The translations under genes and the position numbers were made by a program. A stretch of DNA of 64,000 bases from assembly GCF_039522525.1 (NCBI RefSeq), contig NZ_BAAADO010000001.1, positions 248,001-312,000 on the forward strand, written 5' to 3'. Under the pieces are notes generated by a model, which was not told where the DNA came from, did no database searches, and was given only the letters and a program-made list of their open reading frames with translations. The stretch comes from Salinibacillus aidingensis. Its GTDB lineage: Bacteria; Bacillota; Bacilli; Bacillales; Alkalibacillaceae. Of the stretch, positions 43,738-51,725 are shown one piece after another (position 1 is the first letter of the stretch; each line of letters opens with the position of its first letter).

Positions 43738-44689
43738 TTATTTCTTTTTCACACCGAATTGACATAAAATTTGCTTTGTATGCTCTCCATGTTCAGGCGC
43801 TTGCGATCGAATTGTACCTGGTGTTTCAGATAGCTTTATCGGTATACCTGGGTGCTGAACGGAATTCGTTTGCTGAGGAATATTCTGAAGCATTTGCCGG
43901 GCTGAAACCTGCGGGCTGGCAATCACTTCATTAAAGGTATGAACCGGACTGACACAACCAGCGATCATCCTTTGTTTGATAAACTTCATAGCAGGCAAGG
44001 GCACCACTTAACGTCTGTTTGCCCCTTTCCGGCTCGATATGGTTTGTTAAGTATCCAGGAAGCAGTATTTGCAGCCAGGATAGAACTCCATCTAGCATAG
44101 AGATATCAACAAATTGCCCTCTTCCTGACTTTCCTCTTTCAATTAAAGCAAGTAATATGCCAATTGCTGCAGGCAGTGCACCTCCACCAATATCCGCGAT
44201 TTGAGCTGCAGGGACGACGGGCTTTCCATCTCGCTCCCCCATCAAATTTAATAAACCGGCATAGCTTATATAATTAATATCATGACCTGGTTTATCCCTA
44301 TAAGGACCTGTTTGCCCATAACCTGTAATGGAACAGTAAATTAATCCCGGGTTAATATCCCTTAGGGTTTGATAATCCAGACCCAGTTTTTCCATCACAC
44401 CGGGTCGAAAGGACTCCACAACGATATCGGTTTCTTCCACTAAGCGTAGAAAGTATTGCTTTTCTTCAGGACTTTTTAAATTTAAACAGATGCTTTTTTT
44501 ATTTCTGTTCAGAGAATGAAAAAAGGCGCTTTTCTCATCAATTTTTGGCTCATAAGCTCTGGCATAATCCCCCATCATTGGATCCTCAACCTTTATGACT
44601 TCAGCGCCAAAGTCGGCTAACAGCATCGTACAGTATGGACCAGGTAATAATCGTGTTAAGTCGAGAACACGAATCGATTTTAATGGCAC
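43738..44689 (-). pseudogene. Broken CaiB/BaiF family III CoA-transferase (internal deletion plus frameshift)
   Basis: The first about 242 codons read as a normal CoA-transferase: MPLKSIRVLDLTRLLPGPYC, LLADFGAEVIKVEDP and the catalytic Asp in PGHDINYISYAGLL. After VYQTKDDRW (about 43960) the frame shifts and ends at 43931. The other frame resumes with AGCVSPVHTFNEVIASPQVS, the normal family C-terminus, to a stop at 43738. About 60-65 codons that should lie between are missing. A sequencing indel alone cannot explain the loss. A truncated product of about 250 aa could still be made, but it lacks a substrate-domain part. Confidence 0.85.
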
Positions 44690-44777
44690 TATCTGTCCCC
44701 CTTACTCTTATTTCCTATGTCCGTGTGAACACCTAAGCATTTCTTTGTCCTGCTAAGTCTTCCGGATTGTCTTCGCT

Positions 44778-45935
44778 TTACTGTTCATCCAGTCTTTCTA
44801 TAATGGTTGCATTTGCCATTCCATGACCTTCGCACATCGTCTGCAGTCCATATCGACCGCCTGTTCTTTCCAGTTCATGCAATAACGTAATCATCAAGCG
44901 TCCTCCGCTGGCCCCTAATGGATGCCCTAAAGCAATGGCCCCTCCACTCACATTTAATTTATCCGGATCTGCTCCGGTTTCCTTGAGCCACGCCAACGGA
45001 ACGGAAGCAAAGGCCTCATTCACCTCAAATAAATCAATATCATGAATCGATAGCCCGGCTTTTTCCAATACCTTTTCCGTCGCGGGGATAGGTCCTGTTA
45101 ACATAAGGGTCGGATCAGAACCGGTTACGGATCTGGCAACGACACGAAACCGCGGTTTTAATCCCAGTTCCTCTGCTTTTTCTCTGGACATCATAAGAAT
45201 TGCATTTGCCCCGTCACTTATCTGACTGGAATTCCCTGCTGTAATATTCCCTTCTTCTTTAAAGGATGGCTTTAAAGAACTCAGCTTCTCCAGACTTGTA
45301 TTCTCTCTCGGTCCTTCATCATCTTTCATAGCTGCAGAAGTTCCATCTGGGAGGTTTACTTCTAATGGCATAATCTCCTTATCAAACCGTCCCTCTTTTC
45401 TCGCCTGTACGGCCTTTCGATGACTTTCCAGAGAAAATTCATCGAGCTCCTTACGGCTAAATTCCCATTTCTCTGCAATTCGGTCAGCGGATAAGCCCTG
45501 ATGGATCATTTCATACTTAGAAGTCAATTCCTCACTAAAGTCAGCATCCAGACGATTCGAGCCTATAGGAACCCGTGACATACTTTCCACACCACCTGCC
45601 ACGACGATATCCATATCTCCACTTAAAATAGCCTGTGCAGCAAAATGTACAGCTTGCTGGCTGGAACCGCACTGACGATCAATGGTTGTACCTGGAACCT
45701 CCATGGGATAGTCAGCCATTAACGCGGATATTCTGGCTATATCCAGCGCCTGTTCGCCGACCTGGGATACACAGCCTAAGATGACGTCATCTATCAGTTC
45801 TGCTGAAATCCCAGCCCTTTTCACCACTTCCTTAAGCGGTTTTGCAGCCAGTTCATCTGCCCGAATCCCGCTTAATAGTCCGTTACGTTTACCTACAGGA
45901 GTTCTTACTGCTTCTACAATCACCGCTTCTCTCAT
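44778..45935 (-). CDS. Thiolase (acetyl-CoA acyltransferase)
   Basis: 385 aa degradative-type thiolase. The nucleophilic Cys is in IDRQCGSSQQAVHFA near residue 87. NEAFASVPLAW, the His block GGAIALGHPLGASGGR and the C-terminal Cys in CEGHGMANATIIE complete the site. Start at 45935 (MREAVIVEAVRTPVG) is chosen since GGGGAG is 7 nt upstream; the earlier ATG at 45941 would overlap the site. It follows tetR by 46 nt and probably ends fatty-acid oxidation cycles. Confidence 0.94.
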   Translation of the reverse strand: MREAVIVEAVRTPVGKRNGLLSGIRADELAAKPLKEVVKRAGISAELIDDVILGCVSQVGEQALDIARISALMADYPMEVPGTTIDRQCGSSQQAVHFAAQAILSGDMDIVVAGGVESMSRVPIGSNRLDADFSEELTSKYEMIHQGLSADRIAEKWEFSRKELDEFSLESHRKAVQARKEGRFDKEIMPLEVNLPDGTSAAMKDDEGPRENTSLEKLSSLKPSFKEEGNITAGNSSQISDGANAILMMSREKAEELGLKPRFRVVARSVTGSDPTLMLTGPIPATEKVLEKAGLSIHDIDLFEVNEAFASVPLAWLKETGADPDKLNVSGGAIALGHPLGASGGRLMITLLHELERTGGRYGLQTMCEGHGMANATIIERLDEQ

Positions 45936-45981
45936 AAGCATTCTCCCCTCTCTCTGTAATCTCTTTCATTTTTCTGAATAG

Positions 45982-46587
45982 TTATGGCTGTGAAGAACCC
46001 TTTTTCAGGATACGAAGCAAATAATCACTAATCAGATCAGCTATTTCTGTTTTACTTTTTTGTCCCTCAAAGGAGTACCACTCAATGACCGAATTTAATG
46101 CCCCCAGAATAAGATTGCGAACAATTTTTACATTTACATTTTGAAAGACTCCTGCCTCAATACCTTTCAGAATAAGCTGGTCAATATAACGACTATATTG
46201 ATCACGCAGGGACAGAATTTCTTTTAACGGATCACCGGAAAACAACTGTTCAGGCTTGGCGCCAATTTCAAAACCAGTGCGCTCTTTCAGCAGATATTCA
46301 ACATGAAGCGTTAACACTTTATGCAATTTTTCCTGTAATTCACTTTTTTCCTCTATGATGGTTTCTATATTATGTATGCTCTGCTCCAAAAGCATTTTTT
46401 GGCTCTGGTAAAGAAGGTCCTGCTTATCCTTAAAGTAGTAATATACAGATCCTTTTGTCATCAGCAGCTTTGAAGCAATCTCCTCCATTGTTGTCGCATG
46501 AAAGCCTCTTTCGCCAATGATGCTCACGGCTGACTGAATAATCTCTTTCTTTTTCTTTGCGGCTTTTCGTTCACGTAATGACAACAT
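45982..46587 (-). CDS. TetR-family transcriptional regulator of the acyl-CoA operon
   Basis: 201 aa. The N-terminal helix-turn-helix is clear: IIQSAVSIIGERGFHATTME then IASKLLMTKGSVYYYFKDKQ. The C-terminal ligand domain is variable. It heads an operon of thiolase, CoA-transferase remnant, nitronate monooxygenase and acyl-CoA dehydrogenase, so an acyl-CoA-responsive repressor (FadR-like in role) is inferred. ATG at 46587 follows AGGGAAGTGAGC. Its own promoter carries a palindrome, suggesting autoregulation. Confidence 0.9.
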   Translation of the reverse strand: MLSLRERKAAKKKKEIIQSAVSIIGERGFHATTMEEIASKLLMTKGSVYYYFKDKQDLLYQSQKMLLEQSIHNIETIIEEKSELQEKLHKVLTLHVEYLLKERTGFEIGAKPEQLFSGDPLKEILSLRDQYSRYIDQLILKGIEAGVFQNVNVKIVRNLILGALNSVIEWYSFEGQKSKTEIADLISDYLLRILKKGSSQP

Positions 46588-46626
46588 GCTCACTTCCCTG
46601 AAAAATCAAATAATTTAGTTAATTCG

Positions 46627-46655
46627 ATTCTATATATTCATTTTTTGACTGTCAA
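46627..46655 (-). promoter_or_regulatory. Sigma-A promoter of the tetR acyl-CoA operon
   Basis: Minus strand TTGACA (46650-46655), 17 nt, TAGAAT (46627-46632), about 40 nt before the tetR ATG. The -35 abuts the palindromic operator at 46655-46677. Confidence 0.8.
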
Positions 46656-46677
46656 GTTAATTTTCTAAAAATTAACT
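46655..46677. promoter_or_regulatory. Probable TetR operator, perfect 10 bp palindrome
   Basis: AGTTAATTTT, CTA, AAAATTAACT: perfect 10 bp arms next to the -35 of the tetR promoter. A half-site TTAGTTAATTC recurs at about 46615-46625, just past the -10. This placement suits a repressor blocking RNA polymerase. Confidence 0.68.
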
Positions 46678-46729
46678 CACCTTTCAATAATTATATACCT
46701 GAAGCAGGACCATTTTTCAGAGTCACATC

Positions 46730-46758
46730 TTGTCCTTTCTGCCGTTTCACTGTAAAAT
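46730..46758 (+). promoter_or_regulatory. Sigma-A promoter of the Prli42-like gene
   Basis: TTGTCC (46730-46735), 17 nt, TAAAAT (46753-46758), about 32 nt before the ATG at 46791. Confidence 0.6.
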
Positions 46759-46790
46759 ATAAGAAGGATTATGTAAGGGGGACGAAAAGA

Positions 46791-46952
46791 ATGGCAAAAG
46801 CGAAGAAGAAAAAGAATAATCAAAATACAGCTGTTCAAACGAAACCGAAAAAGTCAAAAAGAGAAAAGCGTATGAAAGTCGTTATATATTTAATGGTTAT
46901 TGCCATGCTTTTAAGCTCATTGCTTGCCGGTGCAGGAATGTGGTTAACCTAA
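46791..46952 (+). CDS. Prli42-like small membrane protein, 53 aa
   Basis: 53-codon gene with ATG at 46791, ribosome site GTAAGGGGG upstream and stop at 46950-46952. It has a very basic N-terminal half (MAKAKKKKNN, then KPKKSKREKR) and one C-terminal membrane helix (VVIYLMVIAMLLSSLLAGAG). The second half resembles Prli42, the miniprotein that tethers the stressosome to the membrane in Listeria and relatives; the lysine-rich extension is additional. Function by similarity only. It is flanked by its own promoter and terminator, divergent from tetR. Confidence 0.7.
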   Translation: MAKAKKKKNNQNTAVQTKPKKSKREKRMKVVIYLMVIAMLLSSLLAGAGMWLT

Positions 46953-46969
46953 GTACTCCGGAAAAAAAC

Positions 46970-47008
46970 AAGCCCTTAACGTTTTCACTAAAAACGATAA
47001 GGGCTTTT
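46970..47008. terminator. Bidirectional terminator, Prli42-like gene / yqjA
   Basis: AAGCCCTTAACGTTTT, loop CACT, AAAAACGATAAGGGCTTTTGTTT, between convergent stop codons; strong on the plus strand. Confidence 0.88.
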
Positions 47009-47010
47009 GT

Positions 47011-47964
47011 TTATTTTAAAATGTGTTTTGTATGTTTTTTAATAATCAGGTATTGTTCAATTTCGTTTAACAAGGTAAATAAACTGGCACGAACTTCGAA
47101 TTCTTCTCTTGTTTTTGGCAGCTCTGTATGTCTGAACGTTTCACGTAATTTCTTCAATCTATCTAAATAAATATGCGCCGTGTTCCCAGGGTGAATACCC
47201 TCTGCCAAATCATCAAAAAAACCAGCCATTTCTTTTGCCTGATCATTTACACTGGAAATCCGGCTAATCAGCGGGAGCATTCTTTCCAATACCTCGAATT
47301 GCTTAGAACGCATACGAAAGTAATAATGATACGTATGATGGCTTCGTAATAAATGATTTTCAACATCCTGGTAGGCTAAAGCACTCGCCTTTTCAAGATC
47401 ATTGGCAGCTTCATTAAACTCTTTTCCTGTCCAGCTCTCATCGCCTGTTTCTAAAAACCTGGCAATTTCTTTTAAAATGATTCTAAAGTTCTCTTCCACT
47501 CTTTGTTGCATATTCTTTAAATTATCCTCAAGGGAAGGCATATATAAATTCAGGATTAATGCCGTTCCTATTCCGACAGAAATTAACACAACTTCATTCC
47601 AGATCAAATCTAAGGTAATGGAATTAGAACCATATAAATGCAAAATAATAACTGAACTCGTTACAATACCTTCAGTAATTTTTAATTTGACTGTGGCAGG
47701 TATAAATAATAACAGCAAAATTCCAATAGCAATTGGATGATAGCCAATAAGTAGTTCAAAGACAGCAAAACTGAATACCATGGCTAACAGACAGGCTGCA
47801 TAACGATGCCAGGAAGCCAGCACAGAGCGTTTTCTCGTCACTTTAATACATAAAATAACCAATATACCCGCAGAGATATAGTTTTCCAATTGAAGTAATT
47901 GTGCGATGAAGATAGCAATCGGTGTACCAATTGCTGTTTTTAATGTTCGGTAGCCAATTTTCAC
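47011..47964 (-). CDS. yqjA: YqjA-like aromatic acid exporter family membrane protein
   Basis: 317 aa. The N-terminal about 140 residues hold several membrane segments (IAIFIAQLLQL, AACLLAMVFSFAVFELLIG, IGILLLLFIPATV, VVLISVGIGTALILNLYMP). The C-terminal half is cytosolic and helical (DUF939 plus C-terminal domain), with DFLEDL-like helices. It is related to the ArAE exporters; substrate unknown. The start is GTG at 47964 (MKIGYRTLKTAIGTP); its ribosome site AAGGGG is rather far, so the start is less sure. Confidence 0.87.
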   Translation of the reverse strand: MKIGYRTLKTAIGTPIAIFIAQLLQLENYISAGILVILCIKVTRKRSVLASWHRYAACLLAMVFSFAVFELLIGYHPIAIGILLLLFIPATVKLKITEGIVTSSVIILHLYGSNSITLDLIWNEVVLISVGIGTALILNLYMPSLEDNLKNMQQRVEENFRIILKEIARFLETGDESWTGKEFNEAANDLEKASALAYQDVENHLLRSHHTYHYYFRMRSKQFEVLERMLPLISRISSVNDQAKEMAGFFDDLAEGIHPGNTAHIYLDRLKKLRETFRHTELPKTREEFEVRASLFTLLNEIEQYLIIKKHTKHILK

Positions 47965-48047
47965 TGCAAAGTTGACCCCTTTTGTTTATTTTTTTCTTAC
48001 CTATTATTTGGTATCTATAAGCCGTTTACTCCTCAACAAAAGAAAAA

Positions 48048-48069
48048 GGGATGGCTGTTAACCATCACC
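48048..48069 (-). terminator. Terminator after brxB
   Basis: On the minus strand GGTGATGG, loop TTAACAG, CCATCCC, then TTTTTCTTTT. It overlaps the end of brxB (48071) closely. Confidence 0.8.
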
Positions 48070-48070
48070 T

Positions 48071-48502
48071 TTATACTTCTTCACAATATTCATCAAACAG
48101 GTTCTGCAGCTGGTTGACAACTTCATGAGGCTCTGAAGATTCAATTTCATGACGCTCGACCATTTTTAAAATCTTTCCATCTTTAAGTAATGCAAAGGAT
48201 GGAGAAGATGGTTCATATCCTTCAAAGTACTCTCGAGCTCTGGATGTGGCTTCCCGGTCCTGTCCCGCAAATACTGTATACAGGTGCTCCGGACGCTTAT
48301 CATAATGAACAGCGTTTGCTGCTGCCGGACGGGCTACTCCTCCTGCACAACCACATGTTGAATTTACCATAACCATTGCTGTACCATTCTGTTTCATTGC
48401 TGCGTCAACTTCTTCAGGAGTCTTCAGTTCTTCATACCCCACAGAAGTTACTTCTTCTCTGGCTTTATCTACAATGTCCTGCATAAATAGGTTAAAATCC
48501 AT
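48071..48502 (-). CDS. brxB: Bacilliredoxin BrxB (YqiW/YphP family)
   Basis: 143 aa thioredoxin-fold protein with the CGC motif in VNSTCGCAGGVARPA near residue 53. Bacilliredoxins remove bacillithiol from S-bacillithiolated proteins. The BrxA/BrxB pair share this motif; YqiW (BrxB) is preferred because its B. subtilis gene also lies beside the bkd/yqi block. ATG at 48502, GGAAGGAGATGAAT upstream. A good sigma-A promoter is visible, and a composite repeat lies just upstream of that. Confidence 0.9.
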   Translation of the reverse strand: MDFNLFMQDIVDKAREEVTSVGYEELKTPEEVDAAMKQNGTAMVMVNSTCGCAGGVARPAAANAVHYDKRPEHLYTVFAGQDREATSRAREYFEGYEPSSPSFALLKDGKILKMVERHEIESSEPHEVVNQLQNLFDEYCEEV

Positions 48503-48541
48503 AAGTATTCATCTCCTTCCAGATGATCTAAGTATACCAAT

Positions 48542-48570
48542 ATCATACCAACATTGGATAAAACTTTCAA
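48542..48570 (-). promoter_or_regulatory. Sigma-A promoter of brxB
   Basis: Minus strand TTGAAA (48565-48570), 17 nt, TATGAT (48542-48547), about 39 nt before the start codon. Confidence 0.75.
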
Positions 48571-48588
48571 ATAGAAGGTATAACAAAG

Positions 48589-48725
48589 GCGGAAGCGCCC
48601 GTTTGTCCAGCTGCGGCTCCTAGGTCAAGGCGGATATAAGACAAAGACATTACGTGGCCAAAAACATGCCACTCCATGTCTTCGTCTTATCCCGCATGAC
48701 CTGAACAGTCGCCTCCGCTTTTCTA
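48589..48725 (-). repeat. Family A intergenic repeat upstream of brxB
   Basis: Full-length copy matching A1 at 2310-2449. The core stem is the best paired of the common type: TAAGACAAAGACAT against ATGTCTTCGTCTTA, which in minus-strand RNA has a single G-U wobble. It ends about 18 bp before the brxB promoter. Confidence 0.9.
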
Positions 48726-48986
48726 TTAGCGACGTACAGACTGGACTGAGCCGGAGGAGATAAAGTGAAACTTCAATCAGTGGGGGTTCATCCCCCACGG
48801 ATTGTTAGTTGAACAAATCGGGTGTTTACTGGCTGTTGACCCCCACTTATTTCTTACAGGGGGTCTTACAGCCAGTTAACACGCGGAAAAGGAAACACGG
48901 CGAACAGCGTGAGTCGATGTTGACATATCGGACGAGGTGAAGGAAGTCTCGCTAGTCGGTGGAGCCGGACGTGGCCTATCATGATT
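48724..48986. repeat. Family B intergenic repeat, copy B2
   Basis: About 263 bp, close copy of B1 (2698-2970), with small indels near the end (TTGTTGAGTC versus ACAGCGTGAGTC context). Both hairpins are retained. As at the sigF-spoVA locus it joins directly to a family A copy in the same orientation. Together they fill the 48571-49034 gap. Confidence 0.88.
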
Positions 48987-49034
48987 CCTTATCTACAATA
49001 AGCTGTTTTTAATTACAATTCCATATAAACAAAA

Positions 49035-49062
49035 GGGCAGATTCCTCAGTAAGAATCTGCCC
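49035..49062 (-). terminator. Terminator after the 59 aa small gene
   Basis: GGGCAGATTC, loop CTCAGTAA, GAATCTGCCC, then TTTTGTTTAT on the minus strand. Confidence 0.88.
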
Positions 49063-49073
49063 TAATTAAATCA

Positions 49074-49253
49074 TTAAGATAACTGGCTGGTCTGATGGTT
49101 TTGTGTCTGGTTCTGACTTTGGCCGCCCATTCCAGTCATTTTCTGAGCCATTTTACCCACGCCATTACCTTGACGCATACTGTAAAAAGCAGCAGCACCA
49201 ATTCCAACGGATGCAAGGATTGGTAACCAATTTCTTCTTTGTTGATTGGCCAT
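49074..49253 (-). CDS. Small hypothetical protein with one membrane segment (DUF3918-like)
   Basis: 59 aa starting MANQQRRNWLPILASVG. One short hydrophobic stretch (LPILASVGIGAAAFYSM) is followed by a Gln/Asn-rich tail (GGQSQNQTQNHQTSQ). ATG at 49253 has GGAGGTTGATAGG upstream. The shape resembles the small DUF3918/YrzQ-like proteins of Bacillus, but similarity is weak. It ends with its own terminator and lies downstream of bkdB. Confidence 0.7.
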   Translation of the reverse strand: MANQQRRNWLPILASVGIGAAAFYSMRQGNGVGKMAQKMTGMGGQSQNQTQNHQTSQLS

Positions 49254-49361
49254 CCCTATCAACCTCCTTCATCCATTTAGAATTCCCAGTGAGTGATAAA
49301 ACATTTGAAGATAAATTTGTTAATTTCTGTTGTTTTATAGAAGGCTATATGACAACATTTG

Positions 49362-50639
49362 TTAATAAACGGAAGTACTATCCGATGACATATTTTCCAG
49401 AATTTCTTTCAACCGCTTCAAGAAGTTTCCACAGACCAGACCATCTAAAATACGGTGATCAAGGGATAAACAAAGGTTTACCATATGTCTGGCAGCAAAC
49501 ATTCCATTGATAATCACAGGCTTCTCAACAATGGATTCAACCTGTAATATGGCTGCCTGAGGATGGTTAATAACCCCCATGGACTGTACGGATCCAAACG
49601 AACCGGTATTATTAACTGTAAATGTTCCACCTTGCATATCATCCTGAGTCAGTTTTCCGCTCCTGGCCTTAGAAGCAAGGTTGTGGATATCTTTAGCAAT
49701 GCCTTTAATACTCTTCTCATCCGCATTTTTAATAACCGGTACAAACAATTCCTGATCCTTTGCTACAGCAATTGATAGATGAATGTCCTTTCGCTGAATA
49801 ATTTTATCTCCAGCCCAGGTACTGTTTAATTGCGGATATTCCTTAAGCGCCTGTGCAACAGCTTTTACAAAAAAGGCAAAGTAAGTAAGACTGAAGCCTT
49901 CCTTCTGTTTAAACTCATTTTTCAGTTCATCTCTTGCCTTTACTAAGTCTGTTACATCAGCCTCAACCATCATCCATGCATGAGGAATCTCCTGCTTAGA
50001 CCGGACCATGTTTTGAGCAATGGCTTTACGCACTCCTGTTACAGGAATTTCGATATCTCCATCTCCTGAAGTAACAGAATCCGTCGGAGATACTGTCTGT
50101 TTTTCGGAATCCTTAACAGGCTCTGTGACATCTCTGTCTGATTTTCCCGAGCCTGGCTGAGAGGCTGGTTTAGGTATATCACCTGTTTGAATGATCTTTT
50201 CTAAATCTTTTCGTGTAATACGTCCTCCACGACCAGACCCTTCAACATGATTCAAATCAATATCATGCTCCTGTGCTAAGCGAAGTACAGCTGGTGAATA
50301 GCGTTTTTTCATCGGCTTTTCCTCAAAATGATCCACTGCTTCCTCTGTTTGTGCAGCTGTAGTTTCTTCCGCTTGCGTTTCAGTAGCTTCTGAACTTCCT
50401 TCCGTCTCTATATAACACATTAAGTCCCCAACAGAAATCGTATCGCCTTCTGATGCAACGAGCTCTGTTATTTTTCCTGTAAAGGATGATGGTACTTCCG
50501 CATTCACTTTATCCGTCATAACCTCAGCTATCGGATCATATTTATTCACCTGGTCACCTTCACTCACAAGCCAGGTACTGATTGTTCCCTCAGTTACACT
50601 CTCTCCAAGCTGAGGCATGTGTATTCTTTCCGTTGCCAT
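49362..50639 (-). CDS. bkdB: Branched-chain alpha-keto acid dehydrogenase E2 (lipoamide acyltransferase)
   Basis: 425 aa core enzyme of the BKD complex. A lipoyl domain occupies residues 1-80 with the lipoylated Lys in EVMTDKVNAEVPS. A Thr/Glu-rich linker, a peripheral subunit-binding domain (YSPAVLRLAQEHDIDLNHV, near 115-150), a second linker and the catalytic domain (about 195-425) follow. The active-site motif is DHRILDG near residue 395. It makes branched acyl-CoA from keto acids of Leu, Ile and Val. A family A fragment separates it from bkdAB within the operon. Confidence 0.96.
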   Translation of the reverse strand: MATERIHMPQLGESVTEGTISTWLVSEGDQVNKYDPIAEVMTDKVNAEVPSSFTGKITELVASEGDTISVGDLMCYIETEGSSEATETQAEETTAAQTEEAVDHFEEKPMKKRYSPAVLRLAQEHDIDLNHVEGSGRGGRITRKDLEKIIQTGDIPKPASQPGSGKSDRDVTEPVKDSEKQTVSPTDSVTSGDGDIEIPVTGVRKAIAQNMVRSKQEIPHAWMMVEADVTDLVKARDELKNEFKQKEGFSLTYFAFFVKAVAQALKEYPQLNSTWAGDKIIQRKDIHLSIAVAKDQELFVPVIKNADEKSIKGIAKDIHNLASKARSGKLTQDDMQGGTFTVNNTGSFGSVQSMGVINHPQAAILQVESIVEKPVIINGMFAARHMVNLCLSLDHRILDGLVCGNFLKRLKEILENMSSDSTSVY

Positions 50640-50653
50640 CTTATCCCTCCTTT

Positions 50654-50724
50654 TGTTTTCAGACTAAACGGTCGCCTTCGCTTTTCTTTGTCCAGCTGCG
50701 GCTCCCGGTCGCCTCCGCTTTTCT
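50654..50724 (-). repeat. Partial family A repeat inside the bkd operon
   Basis: Two short pieces of family A end sequence (ACGGTCGCCTTCGCTTTTCT and GGTCGCCTCCGCTTTTCT with TCCAGCTGCGGCTCC between). It starts 3 nt after the bkdAB stop in the sense orientation and ends 15 nt before the bkdB start. The core hairpin is absent. It breaks the tight spacing seen elsewhere in the operon. Confidence 0.8.
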
Positions 50725-50726
50725 AC

Positions 50727-51710
50727 CTAAAATTCTGCTAGTTCCCGCATGGCTTTTTCGGTTTTTTCCGGGTTGATCATAAAATACTTTTCCATTGGAG
50801 GCGCAAAAGGCATCGCGGGTACATCTGGTCCTGCGAGTCGTTGTACGGGTGCATCTAAATCAAACAAGCAGTTTTCCGAAATGATTGCTGAAACTTCACT
50901 TAGTATACTGCCTTCTTTATTATCTTCAGTGACCAGCAGCACTTTTCCCGTTTTTCTCGCTGCCTCAATAATCGCTTCTTTATCGAGAGGATAAACCGTC
51001 CGCAAATCTAAAATGTGTGGGGAAATCCCCTCTTCCTCTAGCTTTTCAGAAGCCTGAAGAGCAAAATGAACACCGAGGCCATATGTAATGACGGTAATAT
51101 CTGTTCCTTCTCGTTTAACATCGGCTTTTCCAATAGGCAATACATAATCATCCTCAGGTACATCACCTTTTAATAGTCGATAGGCACGCTTATGTTCAAA
51201 AAATAAAACAGGATCTTCATCCCTTATAGCTGCTTTAAGTAGTCCTTTTGCATCATACGGGGTGGATGGCATGACGATTTTAAGGCCGGGCTGATTGGCA
51301 AACACCGATTCCACTGACTGGGAATGATATAAAGCACCGTGCACGCCCCCGCCATAAGGAGCTCGAATAGTAATCGGGCAATGCCAGTCATTGTTTGAAC
51401 GATAACGAATTTTGGCTGCTTCGGATATAATCTGATTGACAGCAGGCATAATAAAGTCTGCAAATTGCATTTCGGCAACAGGCCTCATGCCATACATAGC
51501 TGCTCCAATCCCCACTCCGGCAATAGCCGATTCTGCCAGAGGTGTATCGATCACCCGTTCTTCGCCAAACTCGTCATAGAGACCGTCAGTGGCCCTGAAC
51601 ACGCCACCTTTTTTCCCGACGTCCTCACCTAAAACAAAAACCTTCTCGTTTCGCCTCATTTCCTCCTGCATCGCTTGAGTCACAGCTTGAATATATGATA
51701 TTACAGGCAT
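50727..51710 (-). CDS. bkdAB: Branched-chain alpha-keto acid dehydrogenase E1 beta
   Basis: 327 aa. It pairs with E1 alpha to bind thiamine diphosphate. Blocks are VFVLGEDVGKKGGVFRAT at the N-terminus, RVIDTPLAESAIAGVGIG with the conserved Glu, ITIRAPYGGGVHGALYHSQS near residue 115-135 and the C-terminal transketolase fold (LDLRTVYPLDKEAII). It starts 15 nt after bkdAA stops. Confidence 0.95.
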   Translation of the reverse strand: MPVISYIQAVTQAMQEEMRRNEKVFVLGEDVGKKGGVFRATDGLYDEFGEERVIDTPLAESAIAGVGIGAAMYGMRPVAEMQFADFIMPAVNQIISEAAKIRYRSNNDWHCPITIRAPYGGGVHGALYHSQSVESVFANQPGLKIVMPSTPYDAKGLLKAAIRDEDPVLFFEHKRAYRLLKGDVPEDDYVLPIGKADVKREGTDITVITYGLGVHFALQASEKLEEEGISPHILDLRTVYPLDKEAIIEAARKTGKVLLVTEDNKEGSILSEVSAIISENCLFDLDAPVQRLAGPDVPAMPFAPPMEKYFMINPEKTEKAMRELAEF

Positions 51711-51725
51711 CGTTATCCCCCTCCT

